From: Streptomyces asoensis
GTDB lineage: Bacteria > Actinomycetota > Actinomycetes > Streptomycetales > Streptomycetaceae
DNA length: 64,000 nt
Direction: 5' to 3'
NCBI RefSeq assembly: GCF_013085465.1
Contig: NZ_CP049838.1
Coordinates: forward strand, 4,650,001-4,714,000
Shown here: piece by piece, positions 25,083 to 34,190 of the stretch
Layout: each line of letters opens with the position of its first letter
How positions within the stretch are numbered: the stretch's first letter is position 1
Notes under the pieces: generated by a model
Database searches by the model: none
What the model saw: only the letters and a program-made list of their open reading frames with translations
What the model was told of the DNA's origin: nothing
Made by a program: the position numbers and the translations under genes

Positions 25083-25329
25083 GTACGACCTGACCGCCGC
25101 AACCTGGCACAAGTCCAGCTACAGCGGCGGCGAGGGCGGCAACTGCCTGAAGGTCGCCCGCTGGCGCAAGTCGACGTACAGCGGCGGCGACGGCGGCAAC
25201 TGCCTGGAGGTCGCCCCCGGCCACCCCGCCCTCGTCCCCGTCCGTGACTCCAAGGTCCCCCTCGGCCCGAAGCTCGTGTTCCGGGCCGAGGCGTGGTCCG
25301 CGTTCGTGGAGAACCTCAAGGTGGACTGA
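25063..25329 (+). CDS. DUF397 protein with duplicated core motif
   Basis: This 88-residue DUF397 protein is the usual partner of the upstream XRE/DUF5753 regulator. Normal members carry one W-x-K-S-S/T-Y-S-G-G-x-G-G-N-C-x-E/K-V-A motif. Here the motif occurs twice in a row (WHKSSYSGGEGGNCLKVA and WRKSTYSGGDGGNCLEVA), then the standard VPVRDSK and FRAEAWSAFVENLK end. The start overlaps the regulator gene by 20 bases, implying coupled translation. The duplication is also clear at DNA level. Confidence 0.9.
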   Translation: MEKSTHEYDLTAATWHKSSYSGGEGGNCLKVARWRKSTYSGGDGGNCLEVAPGHPALVPVRDSKVPLGPKLVFRAEAWSAFVENLKVD

Positions 25330-25484
25330 TCCGCACCCGCCCCGAAGCTCAAGCGCCCAGCGCCGAGCCCTCTTTGCATGGAACGGGTCAGGGGTCTCAA
25401 CCCACCCTCCCACCCGGCGAGTTGACGCGGAGCGACCGACTTGCCACGGAAGGTCACCACGCTCTAGCGTGCGCATAACGAAAC

Positions 25485-25521
25485 AGCCCCCGCCAGGTGC
25501 GCCAACACCTGCGGGGGCTTG
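25485..25521 (+). terminator. Bidirectional hairpin terminator
   Basis: Arms GCCCCCGC-AGGTG and CACCT-GCGGGGGC flank a short loop, preceded by GAAACA and followed by TT. It lies between the DUF397 gene and the next HTH gene and can stop the regulator/DUF397 transcript. Confidence 0.75.
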
Positions 25522-25605
25522 ACCTACAAGATCGAAAGCAGTCGATCCGTGGCTGACGCCAAGCTTAGTGCCGCCTCCCCGCCCGCGCACGTATCCCCGC
25601 ACCCG

Positions 25606-26439
25606 ATGGCCAATCCGGGTTACGGAAAACGCTCCGCACCGGGTCAACTCCGCCGCACCCGTCACGACTTCGCGCACCTCCCGCCCCGCGAGGCGGCGAT
25701 CGCCGCATACATCGACCGTCTCCCCGACGGCACCGACATCTCCGTGAAGACGCTGGCCAAGCAGCTCCCGTACGGACAGTGCGCCCTGCGCACCGCCCTC
25801 AACCGCATCCAGCAGGCGGGGCACTTGAGGCGAGGCCGGGAACGGATGGAAACCGCTTCGGGCGAATCCCGCTGGATCACCCGAACGTGGTTCACCCGTA
25901 CCGCGCGCGACGACGGCTGGTGGGTGACGTTCACGCGAGGTGACGTACCGGAAGACGCACCGGACCCCGAACGAACCCGGCCCGCCACCCGCTCCCGGGC
26001 CCACATCCTGCTCGCCGCCCTCGGCCGCACGACCCCCGCCCTCTCCCTCTCCGCAGCGGACTGCGCGCAGCTCGCTCCGCTGGTGGAGGAGTGGTTCGCC
26101 CGCGGGGCCACCGAAGGCACGCTCCTCGCCGCCCTGACCGCCGGCCTGCCCACTCCCGTCCACAGCCCCGCAGCCCTGCTCCACCGCCGCCTGACGGACA
26201 AAATCCCCCCGGAGCCACCCGCCCCACGCCCGCCCCGCCGGATACTGGAGTGCGCGGAGTGCGGGGTGCCGGGGCAGCCCGAGGCGCTGCCGGGGGGCGT
26301 ATGCAGCGGCTGCCGGGGCGAGTGCAGACCCGCTCACCCCCCGGCGCCCGTACCCACCTCGACCATCCACGCCCACGCGGCGGGCATCCGAGCCGCGATG
26401 TCCCAGCGACGCCCGGAAAGGACAGCGACGTCCCGATGA
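25606..26439 (+). CDS. Helix-turn-helix domain protein (Streptomyces-specific)
   Basis: This protein of about 277 residues begins MANPGYGKRSAPGQLRRTRHDFAHLPPREA. A winged-helix-like segment (ISVKTLAKQLPYGQCALRTALNRIQQAGHLRR) could bind DNA. The C-terminus contains ECAECGVPG and CSGCRGEC, two CxxC pairs that form a probable zinc ribbon. Proteins of this layout recur in Streptomyces beside HTH/DUF397 pairs, with no defined role. The ATG at 25606 is chosen because family members start with MANPGYG, although no strong ribosome site precedes it. Confidence 0.8.
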   Translation: MANPGYGKRSAPGQLRRTRHDFAHLPPREAAIAAYIDRLPDGTDISVKTLAKQLPYGQCALRTALNRIQQAGHLRRGRERMETASGESRWITRTWFTRTARDDGWWVTFTRGDVPEDAPDPERTRPATRSRAHILLAALGRTTPALSLSAADCAQLAPLVEEWFARGATEGTLLAALTAGLPTPVHSPAALLHRRLTDKIPPEPPAPRPPRRILECAECGVPGQPEALPGGVCSGCRGECRPAHPPAPVPTSTIHAHAAGIRAAMSQRRPERTATSR

Positions 26440-26457
26440 TTCCATCGCACACACTGG

Positions 26458-26477
26458 CAGGTGTGTACAGTTTGTCT
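26458..26477 (+). promoter_or_regulatory. Candidate YefM-type operator (TGTACA core)
   Basis: The sequence GTGTGTACAGTTTGTC, with a TGTACA core at 26464-26469, lies directly before the antitoxin start. YefM/YoeB operators in E. coli are palindromes with this same TGTACA core, so this is a good candidate for autoregulation by the antitoxin or the complex. Confidence 0.5.
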
Positions 26478-26753
26478 ATGGAGACGTATCCGCTTGTGGA
26501 AGCCCGCAATCAGCTCGGTCAGCTCGTCGGTCGTGTCCGGCACGGCCAGGAACACATCCTGATCACCGAGTACGGCAGGCCCGCCGCCGCGCTCATCCCG
26601 ATAAGCGAACTGGAAGAGCTTCAGCGGCTGCGCGATGAAGCGGACATCGCCGAAGCGCGGGCTCGTGAGGCGGTTCCGTCCGGCCGGTCGATGTCTCACG
26701 ACGCGTTCATGGACCAGTTGGAGGCGGAGGACCGGCAGGAGGCCTCTTCGTGA
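26478..26753 (+). CDS. Type II antitoxin, Phd/YefM family
   Basis: This 91-residue antitoxin starts METYPLVEARNQLGQLVGRV, the classic YefM/Phd DNA-binding N-terminus. ILITEYGRPAAALIPISELEEL follows in two beta strands and a helix. Its C-terminal half is acidic and disordered (EADIAEARAREAVPSG...DQLEAEDRQEASS), as needed to wrap the toxin. It is coupled by a four-base overlap to the toxin gene. The overlap and an upstream TGTACA element indicate a self-regulated operon. Confidence 0.93.
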   Translation: METYPLVEARNQLGQLVGRVRHGQEHILITEYGRPAAALIPISELEELQRLRDEADIAEARAREAVPSGRSMSHDAFMDQLEAEDRQEASS

Positions 26754-27001
26754 CGCACGCAGTCGTCTGGGAGCAGCACGCTATGGCCGAGTTCCGGCGG
26801 CTCCGTGCCATCGACCCCGTGGGCGCCAAGGCGACTGCCGCGGCTGTACGCGCGCTCGCCGACGAGCCACGCCCGGAGGCGGCCAGCGCCTTGGGCACCT
26901 CGGGCTACTACAGGCTGCATATAGGCAACTGGCGCGTGCTCTACCGGCCGGACGGCGACACTGTCACCGTTTATGTGCTGAAGGTCGGCCGCAGCAACTG
27001 A
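26750..27001 (+). CDS. Type II toxin, RelE/ParE family
   Basis: This 83-residue toxin starts at a GTG overlapping the antitoxin stop (GTGA). The RelE-fold pattern is clear: WEQHAMAEFRRLRAIDP (helices), then GYYRLHIGNWRVLYRPDGDTVTVYVLKVGRSN. It has the conserved basic R-x-x-x-G-x-x-R core and a terminal Arg. RelE members cut mRNA on the ribosome; the actual activity is not proven here. The remaining 109 bp before groEL hold no gene. Confidence 0.92.
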   Translation: MTHAVVWEQHAMAEFRRLRAIDPVGAKATAAAVRALADEPRPEAASALGTSGYYRLHIGNWRVLYRPDGDTVTVYVLKVGRSN

Positions 27002-27110
27002 CATCGCTCACCTTCTTGAGCGCACCCCGAAAACGCCCGAAGGCGGCACCCCCCGTTTCCGGGAAGTACCGCCCTCGGTGTGCAGGACAGGCGATCAACC
27101 GTGAGGTCGA

Positions 27111-29051
<1,941 letters not shown>

Positions 29052-29067
29052 TCAGTCGGCGCGCGCT

Positions 29068-29274
29068 TCAGCCGGTCGCGAGACGGACCATGTCCGCCTG
29101 CGGCCCCTTCTGACCCTGCGAGATCTCGAAATCGACCCGCTGACCCTCTTCCAGGGTGCGGTAGCCGTCCATCTGAATCGCGCTGTAGTGGACGAAAACA
29201 TCCGCACCACCGTCGACCGCGATGAAGCCGTACCCCTTCTCCGCGTTGAACCATTTGACGGTGCCCTGAGCCAT
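29068..29274 (-). CDS. Cold-shock protein (CspA family)
   Basis: This 68-residue OB-fold single-stranded nucleic acid-binding protein has the RNP1-type [10 protein letters not shown] and RNP2-type VFVHYSAIQ motifs. It acts as an RNA chaperone in the cytoplasm. AGGGGAG-like sequence precedes the ATG. Its position between groEL and the thrC-like operon is conserved in Streptomyces, to my recollection. A candidate promoter lies about 110 bp upstream, leaving a leader that could fold differently in the cold. Confidence 0.95.
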   Translation of the reverse strand: MAQGTVKWFNAEKGYGFIAVDGGADVFVHYSAIQMDGYRTLEEGQRVDFEISQGQKGPQADMVRLATG

Positions 29275-29387
29275 GCCTAACTCCCCTATTACTGGCCCTT
29301 GCACAGATCCGCACTTCGCGAATCCGGGTCAGACCTCACCCCCCGGTTGGCTTGGGGGCGTGCGCCGGAACGCGTCGACCGCGGCTG

Positions 29388-29415
29388 AATGTATCTGTCC
29401 AACTGCCGTCTGCAA
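29388..29415 (-). promoter_or_regulatory. Candidate promoter of cold-shock gene
   Basis: On the minus strand TTGCAG (29410-29415) and TACATT (29388-29393) are spaced by 16 bp in unusually AT-rich DNA. This would leave a 5' leader of roughly 100 bases. The rest of the 29275-29772 gap has no credible gene; it holds this leader and the terminator at 29630. Confidence 0.45.
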
Positions 29416-29629
29416 CAGGTCAGTCGGACGAGAATTCCGGACGCATGGGATCCGGAATGTGGCGAGAATTCGCCCGAATTGAGGGCAAGTCGGGCCCCAC
29501 AAAGGCCACAAAAGCCACGAAAGCGGCGCGCACTTTGGCCACTTCTTATCGGGCCAGGGGCAGAAATCAAAGGCTCCGGATCCGGTGATCCGGACCGGGT
29601 TCCCCAACTGTACCGCGCTCAACCACACT

Positions 29630-29668
29630 GAATTGCCCCCTCCGCTTCTATCGCGGAGAGGGCAATTC
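29630..29668 (-). terminator. Hairpin terminator of thrC-like operon
   Basis: Sixteen-base arms (outer GAATTGCCC and GGGCAATTC) flank a seven-base loop. The one mismatch becomes a G-U wobble only in minus-strand RNA, so the hairpin is best for the minus-strand operon that ends at 29773. Confidence 0.75.
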
Positions 29669-29772
29669 GATGAACACTCGGTAATCACTGTTACCGACGG
29701 TTACTACCGATGGGTACTGAACGACGGTCAGTCATCGCTCCCACCACCGTCCAGCGACCGTCCAGCGACCGT

Positions 29773-30048
29773 TCAGCCGCCGGCGACGGCCGGGATGATC
29801 GAGACGCCGGCGCCGTCCGGGGTCGCCGTCTCCAGACCCTGCTCGAAGCGGACGTCGTCGTCGTTCACGTACACGTTGACGAACCGGCGCAGCTTGCCCT
29901 GGTCGTCCAGGACCCGGGCGGCGATGCCCGTGTGGTTCTTCTCCAGGTCGGCGATGACCTCACCGAGGGTCGCCCCCTCGGCCTTCACCTCGGCCTGGCC
30001 GCCGGTGTAGGTGCGCAGGATGGTGGGGATACGGACGTTGACGCTCAT
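29773..30048 (-). CDS. ThiS/MoaD/CysO-like sulfur-carrier protein
   Basis: This 91-residue beta-grasp protein ends in the exact Gly-Gly (SIIPAVAGG) needed for C-terminal adenylation and thiocarboxylation. Family features are MSVNVRIPTILRTYTGGQ at the start and FVNVYVNDDDVRFEQG in the middle. Such carriers deliver sulfide to PLP enzymes (CysO to CysM), thiazole synthase or molybdopterin synthase. Its start overlaps the stop of the threonine synthase-like gene by four bases, and both stand behind a SAM riboswitch. This points to a sulfur amino-acid role rather than cofactor synthesis. The activating enzyme (MoeZ-type) is not in the window. Confidence 0.93.
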   Translation of the reverse strand: MSVNVRIPTILRTYTGGQAEVKAEGATLGEVIADLEKNHTGIAARVLDDQGKLRRFVNVYVNDDDVRFEQGLETATPDGAGVSIIPAVAGG

Positions 30049-31361
30049 GACGCGAGGCCAGCCTCTCGGAAGGAGTCGAGGTTCGGGCGGATGGTCGCGG
30101 TCAGCCCGGTGCCGGCCACCGCGTCCAGGGTCTTCAGTCCGTCGCCCGTGTTGAGGACGACGGTCGTCTTGGTCGGGTCGAGCAGACCGTTCTCGATCAG
30201 CTTGCGCGTCACACCCACCGTCACACCACCGGCGGTCTCCGCGAAGATGCCCTCGGTCCGCGCCAGCAGCTTGATCGCGTCGACGACCTGCTCGTCGTTC
30301 ACGTCCTCCACCGCGCCGCCGGTGCGCCGCGCGATGTCGAGGACGTACGGACCGTCCGCCGGGTTGCCGATGGCCAGCGACTTGGCGATGGTGTTCGGCT
30401 TCTGGGGGCGGACCACGTCGTGCCCGGCCTTGTAGGCCACGGACACCGGGGAGCAGCCCTCGGCCTGCGCGCCGAAGATCTTGTACGGCTTGTCCTCGAC
30501 CAGCCCGAGCTTGATCAGCTCCTGGAGACCCTTGTCGATCTTCGTCAGCTGGGAGCCGGAGGCGATCGGCACGACCAGCTGGTCCGGCAGCCGCCAGCCG
30601 AGCTGCTCGCAGATCTCGTACGCCAGCGTCTTGGAGCCCTCGGCGTAGTACGGCCGCAGGTTGACGTTGACGAAGCCCCAGCCCTCGCCCGCCGAGTCGC
30701 CGATGAGCTCGGAGCAGAAGCGGTTGACGTCGTCGTAGTTGCCCTCGATACCGACGAGCTCGCCGCCGTAGATCGCGGCCATGACGACCTTGCCCTGCTC
30801 CAGGTCGTGCGGGATGAACACGCAGGACCGGAAGCCCGCCCGGGCGGCGGCGGCGCCGACGGCACCGGCCAGGTTGCCCGTGGAGGAGCAGGAGAGAGTG
30901 GTGAAGCCGAACGCGCGGGCGGCCTCGATGGCCTGGGCGACGACCCGGTCCTTGAAGGAGTGCGTCGGGTTGCCGGAGTCGTCCTTGACGAAGAGCTTGC
31001 CGGCGTCGACGCCCAGTTCACGGGCGAGGTTGTCGGCCTGGACGAGCTTGGTCCAACCGGGGTTGATGTTGGGCTTGTCGGCCACGTCCGCGGGGACGGG
31101 CAGCAGCGGCGCGTAGCGCCAGATGTTCGCGGGGCCCGCCTCGATGCGCTTGCGGAGCTCCTCGGTGTCGTAGGAGGAGAAGTCGTAGGCGATCTCGAGC
31201 GGGCCGAAACACTCCTCGCAGGCGAAGACCGGGCCGAGGGGCACACGGTGGCCGCACTCGCGGCAGGTCAACGCCGCGGCCGGACCGAGATCGACAGCAG
31301 AGGACGTCGTAGAGTCGGTGGTGCTTGCATCAGTGGTGCTTGCAACAGTCTGCGCAGCCAT
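30045..31361 (-). CDS. thrC: Threonine synthase-like PLP enzyme
   Basis: This 438-residue fold-type II PLP enzyme is annotated in relatives as threonine synthase (O-phosphohomoserine to threonine). An N-terminal zinc-ribbon-like segment has CRECGHRVPLG and FACEECFGPLE. The PLP Lys is in NPTHSFKDRVV, and the phosphate-binding loop is SCSSTGNLAGAV. Canonical threonine synthases usually read NPTGSFKDRG at the Lys; His and Val here are deviations. The gene overlaps the sulfur-carrier gene and is led by a SAM-I riboswitch, which is unusual for threonine synthesis. From memory, S. coelicolor has another thrC in a hom-thrC-thrB cluster. Its true reaction is therefore uncertain. Confidence 0.88.
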   Translation of the reverse strand: MAAQTVASTTDASTTDSTTSSAVDLGPAAALTCRECGHRVPLGPVFACEECFGPLEIAYDFSSYDTEELRKRIEAGPANIWRYAPLLPVPADVADKPNINPGWTKLVQADNLARELGVDAGKLFVKDDSGNPTHSFKDRVVAQAIEAARAFGFTTLSCSSTGNLAGAVGAAAARAGFRSCVFIPHDLEQGKVVMAAIYGGELVGIEGNYDDVNRFCSELIGDSAGEGWGFVNVNLRPYYAEGSKTLAYEICEQLGWRLPDQLVVPIASGSQLTKIDKGLQELIKLGLVEDKPYKIFGAQAEGCSPVSVAYKAGHDVVRPQKPNTIAKSLAIGNPADGPYVLDIARRTGGAVEDVNDEQVVDAIKLLARTEGIFAETAGGVTVGVTRKLIENGLLDPTKTTVVLNTGDGLKTLDAVAGTGLTATIRPNLDSFREAGLAS

Positions 31362-31379
31362 GTGAGGCGAGGCCCTTTC

Positions 31380-31545
31380 TCCTCATCTTCCTCACGACGC
31401 ATCTCGCCGTGAGACGGATTTGGCACCTTCCCGAGCCGGGAGCCTCGCGGAGCGATCACCACATGGATCAGTGATCGTTACGAGACCGGCTGGAGGGTTG
31501 CCGGGGCTTCATCGGGCCGTATCCCTCTGCCCCTCTGGATGAGCG
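31380..31545 (-). promoter_or_regulatory. SAM-I (S-box) riboswitch
   Basis: On minus-strand RNA the aptamer core is complete. It shows P1 5' arm CUCAUC (31538-31543), AGAGGGGCAGAGGGA, GGCCCGAUGAAGCC, and GGCAACC. The distal stem and GGUGCCAAAUCC (31416-31427) follow, then the P4 hairpin CUCACG/CGUGAG and P1 3' arm GAUGAG (31382-31387). The 3' arm adjoins the ribosome-site sequence AGGAGAAAGG, so control is probably translational. The sensed ligand by family is S-adenosylmethionine. No terminator with a U-run is present. Confidence 0.93.
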
Positions 31546-31715
31546 GTATGAAGTTGTGAACGGGGGGAGACCTCGGACATGCGATGGTCATCCGCGTTGT
31601 TCAAGACTGTAACCGAAGGCCAGGACAGTTGAGATAGTCGTCCGAACCGCGAGATGGATCACACGGTCACCTCCTGTGCACCCGGTGTGATCACGACAGT
31701 GAGGAGCCGCAGACT

Positions 31716-32660
31716 GTGCTTCAAGAAACTGAGCGCTGGCTGGCCACCCGCTCCTGGTCCGCGACCGATCGTCCGCTCCACCGGATCCTGGCCGCGAAGC
31801 GCGCCACGAACCAGTCGGTGTCCGTCGTCCTGCCCGCGCTGAACGAGGAGGAGACGGTCGGTGACATCGTCGCGATCATCCGTCACGACCTCATGCACCA
31901 GGTCCCGCTCGTCGACGAGATCGTGGTCGTCGACTCGGGATCGACCGACCGCACGTCCGAGGTGGCCGCGGCGGCCGGCGCGCGGGTCGTCCACCGGGAC
32001 GACATCCTGCCGCGGATACCGGCCGTGCCCGGCAAGGGCGAGGTCCTGTGGCGCTCCCTGCTGGTCACCACCGGGGACATCGTCTGTTTCATCGACGCCG
32101 ATCTGAGGGAGTTCTCCTCCGACTTCGTCTCGGGGATCGTCGGCCCACTGCTCACCGACCCCGGGGTGGATCTGGTCAAGGGCATGTACGACCGTCCGCT
32201 GGGCGGCGCGGCCGGCCAGGGCGGAAGGGTCACCGAGCTCATGGCCCGTCCGCTGCTCAACATGCACTGGCCGCAGCTGGCCGGGTTCGTGCAACCGCTC
32301 GGCGGCGAGTACGCGGCCCGACGCAGTCTGCTGGAGCAGCTGCCGTTCCCCGTCGGCTACGGCGTGGAGCTGGGCATGCTGGTCGACGCCCTGCACCTGG
32401 TGGGCCTGGACGCCCTCGCCCAGGTCGACATCGGCGTGCGCAAGCACCGTCATCAGGACGGGCAGGCGCTGGGCCGGATGGCGGCGGCCATCTACCGCAC
32501 CGCCCAGCTCCGGCTGGCCCGCGGGCACCTGATCCGCCCGTCCCTCACCCAGTTCGAACGGAGCACGGACGGCTTCGAGCCGCGCACCTACTCCGTGGAC
32601 ACCGAGGAACGGCCGCCCATGGCGGAGATCGCGGAGTACGCGACCCGCAAGGTCGCGTGA
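31716..32660 (+). CDS. gpgS: Glucosyl-3-phosphoglycerate synthase
   Basis: This 314-residue GT81 glycosyltransferase makes glucosyl-3-phosphoglycerate from a nucleotide-glucose and 3-phosphoglycerate. This is the first step to glucosylglycerate or methylglucose polysaccharide. Diagnostic pieces are VSVVLPALNEEETVGDIV, VVDSGSTDRT, PGKGEVLWRSL, FIDADLREF (metal-binding DxD-type) and FVQPLGGEYAARR. The start is a GTG with GAGGAG twelve bases upstream. It precedes otsA on the same strand, separated by a large hairpin. The linkage suggests shared roles in compatible solute metabolism. Confidence 0.93.
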   Translation: MLQETERWLATRSWSATDRPLHRILAAKRATNQSVSVVLPALNEEETVGDIVAIIRHDLMHQVPLVDEIVVVDSGSTDRTSEVAAAAGARVVHRDDILPRIPAVPGKGEVLWRSLLVTTGDIVCFIDADLREFSSDFVSGIVGPLLTDPGVDLVKGMYDRPLGGAAGQGGRVTELMARPLLNMHWPQLAGFVQPLGGEYAARRSLLEQLPFPVGYGVELGMLVDALHLVGLDALAQVDIGVRKHRHQDGQALGRMAAAIYRTAQLRLARGHLIRPSLTQFERSTDGFEPRTYSVDTEERPPMAEIAEYATRKVA

Positions 32661-32665
32661 CCGTC

Positions 32666-32724
32666 GGACGGGCCGTATACGGCATGTCGCCGACAGCGGC
32701 GACACGGCCGGATACGGCCCGTCC
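32666..32724. terminator. Nested long hairpin between gpgS and otsA
   Basis: The outer arms GGACGGGCCGTAT (32666-32678) and ATACGGCCCGTCC (32712-32724) are perfect complements. Inside them is a second hairpin, TGTCGCCG-acag-CGGCGACA. It begins just after the gpgS stop and probably terminates that transcript. TTGAGC and TAGGTT (32744-32770) follow as a candidate otsA promoter. Confidence 0.7.
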
Positions 32725-32777
32725 ACACAGCGCGACCGTACGTTTGAGCGTTTCCCGACCGGGCTAGGTTGAGGCGT

Positions 32778-34190
32778 ATGGCTTCCACGCACGACACTCC
32801 CGCTCGGGCCGCCGAGGTGCTGGTCGCGTCCAACCGCGGCCCGGTCTCCTACGAGGTGCGCGAGGACGGCACGCTGCACGCGAAACGCGGCGGCGGCGGG
32901 CTGGTCTCCGGCCTGTCGGCCATCGGGCCCGACACGGGTGCCCTCTGGGTGTGCTCGGCGCTCTCCGACGGCGACCGGGAGGCGGTCCGGCGCGGGGTCG
33001 GCGAGGAGGGCGTGCGCATGCTGGCCGTCCCGGCCGACGTGCACGAGGACGCCTACAACGGCATCGCCAACTCCGTGCTGTGGTTCGTCCACCACCTGCT
33101 CTACCAGACGCCGCTGGAGCCCACCTTCGACGCGGAGTTCCGCCGTCAGTGGGCGTCGTACGAGACCTACAACCGGGCGTTCGCGGAGGCGCTGGCCCAG
33201 GAGGCGGCGGACGGCGCGGCCGTCCTCGTGCAGGACTACCACCTGTGTCTGGTGCCGGGGATGCTGCGTGAGCTGCGCCCGGACCTGCGCATCGGACACT
33301 TCTCGCACACGCCGTGGGCGCCGGTGGACTACTTCGCGCTGCTGCCGGGGGACGTGCGCGAGCGGTTGCTGCACGGGATGCTCGGCGCGGACCGCCTGGG
33401 CTTCCTCACCCGGCGCTGGGCGGACGCGTTCACCGCGTGCTGTACGGAGTTCGCCGGCGGGCCGGGCAAGACGCAGATCGGCGTGCACGGTCTCGGTGCG
33501 GACGCCGAGTTCCTGCGCGAGCGCTCGCACCGGCCGGACGTCGACGAGCGCATGGCGGCTCTCCGGGCGGAGATCGGCGAGGGCCGCAAGGCGATCGTCC
33601 GGGTCGACCGCACCGAGCTGTCCAAGAACATCGTGCGCGGGCTCCTGGCCTACCGGCAGCTGCTCGACGACCACCCGGAGTGGCGCGAGCGGGTCGTCCA
33701 CGTGGCCTTCGCCTACCCCTCCCGCCAGGACCTCGCCGTCTACCGCGACTACATGGCCGAGGTGCAGCGCCTGGCCGAGGAGATCAACGCCCGGTACGGC
33801 ACGCCCGGCTGGACCCCGGTCCTGCTGAACCTCAAGGACGACTTCGCCCGCTCCCTCGCCGCCTACCGGCTGGCCGACGTCGCCCTGGTGAACCCGATCC
33901 GCGACGGCATGAACCTGGTCGCCAAGGAGATCCCGGTCGTCTCCGACGAGGGCTGCGCGCTGGTCCTGTCCCGGGAGGCGGGGGCCTACTGGGAGCTGCG
34001 CGAGGACGCGATCACGGTGAACCCGTACGACGTCCTGGAGACCGCCCGCGCCCTGTACGAGGGGCTGACCATGAAGGCGGAGGAGCGGGCCGAGCGCACG
34101 AAGCGGCTGTCCGCGGCGGCGACCGCGCTGCCCCCGGCCCAGTGGTTCCTGGACCAGCTGAACGCCCTGCGGGAGATTCAGCCGAGCTGA
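32778..34190 (+). CDS. otsA: Trehalose-6-phosphate synthase
   Basis: This 470-residue GT20 enzyme makes trehalose-6-phosphate from a nucleotide-glucose and glucose-6-phosphate. Landmarks are VASNRGPVSYE, KRGGGGLVSGL, NGIANSVLWFVHH, VQDYHLCLVP, RVDRTELSKNI (donor phosphate binding) and NPIRDGMNLVAKE. The last holds the conserved acidic nucleotide-sugar site. ATG at 32778 follows TTGAGG. Its stop overlaps the converging otsB end by 13 bases. Together they supply trehalose for stress or spores. Confidence 0.95.
   Translation: MASTHDTPARAAEVLVASNRGPVSYEVREDGTLHAKRGGGGLVSGLSAIGPDTGALWVCSALSDGDREAVRRGVGEEGVRMLAVPADVHEDAYNGIANSVLWFVHHLLYQTPLEPTFDAEFRRQWASYETYNRAFAEALAQEAADGAAVLVQDYHLCLVPGMLRELRPDLRIGHFSHTPWAPVDYFALLPGDVRERLLHGMLGADRLGFLTRRWADAFTACCTEFAGGPGKTQIGVHGLGADAEFLRERSHRPDVDERMAALRAEIGEGRKAIVRVDRTELSKNIVRGLLAYRQLLDDHPEWRERVVHVAFAYPSRQDLAVYRDYMAEVQRLAEEINARYGTPGWTPVLLNLKDDFARSLAAYRLADVALVNPIRDGMNLVAKEIPVVSDEGCALVLSREAGAYWELREDAITVNPYDVLETARALYEGLTMKAEERAERTKRLSAAATALPPAQWFLDQLNALREIQPS

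Noticed and set aside
29289..29700. Several open frames of 70-120 codons upstream of the cold-shock gene
   Set aside because: Base use is not Streptomyces-like at the third position, frames overlap each other, and no family is recognised. The area is better read as leader and terminator.
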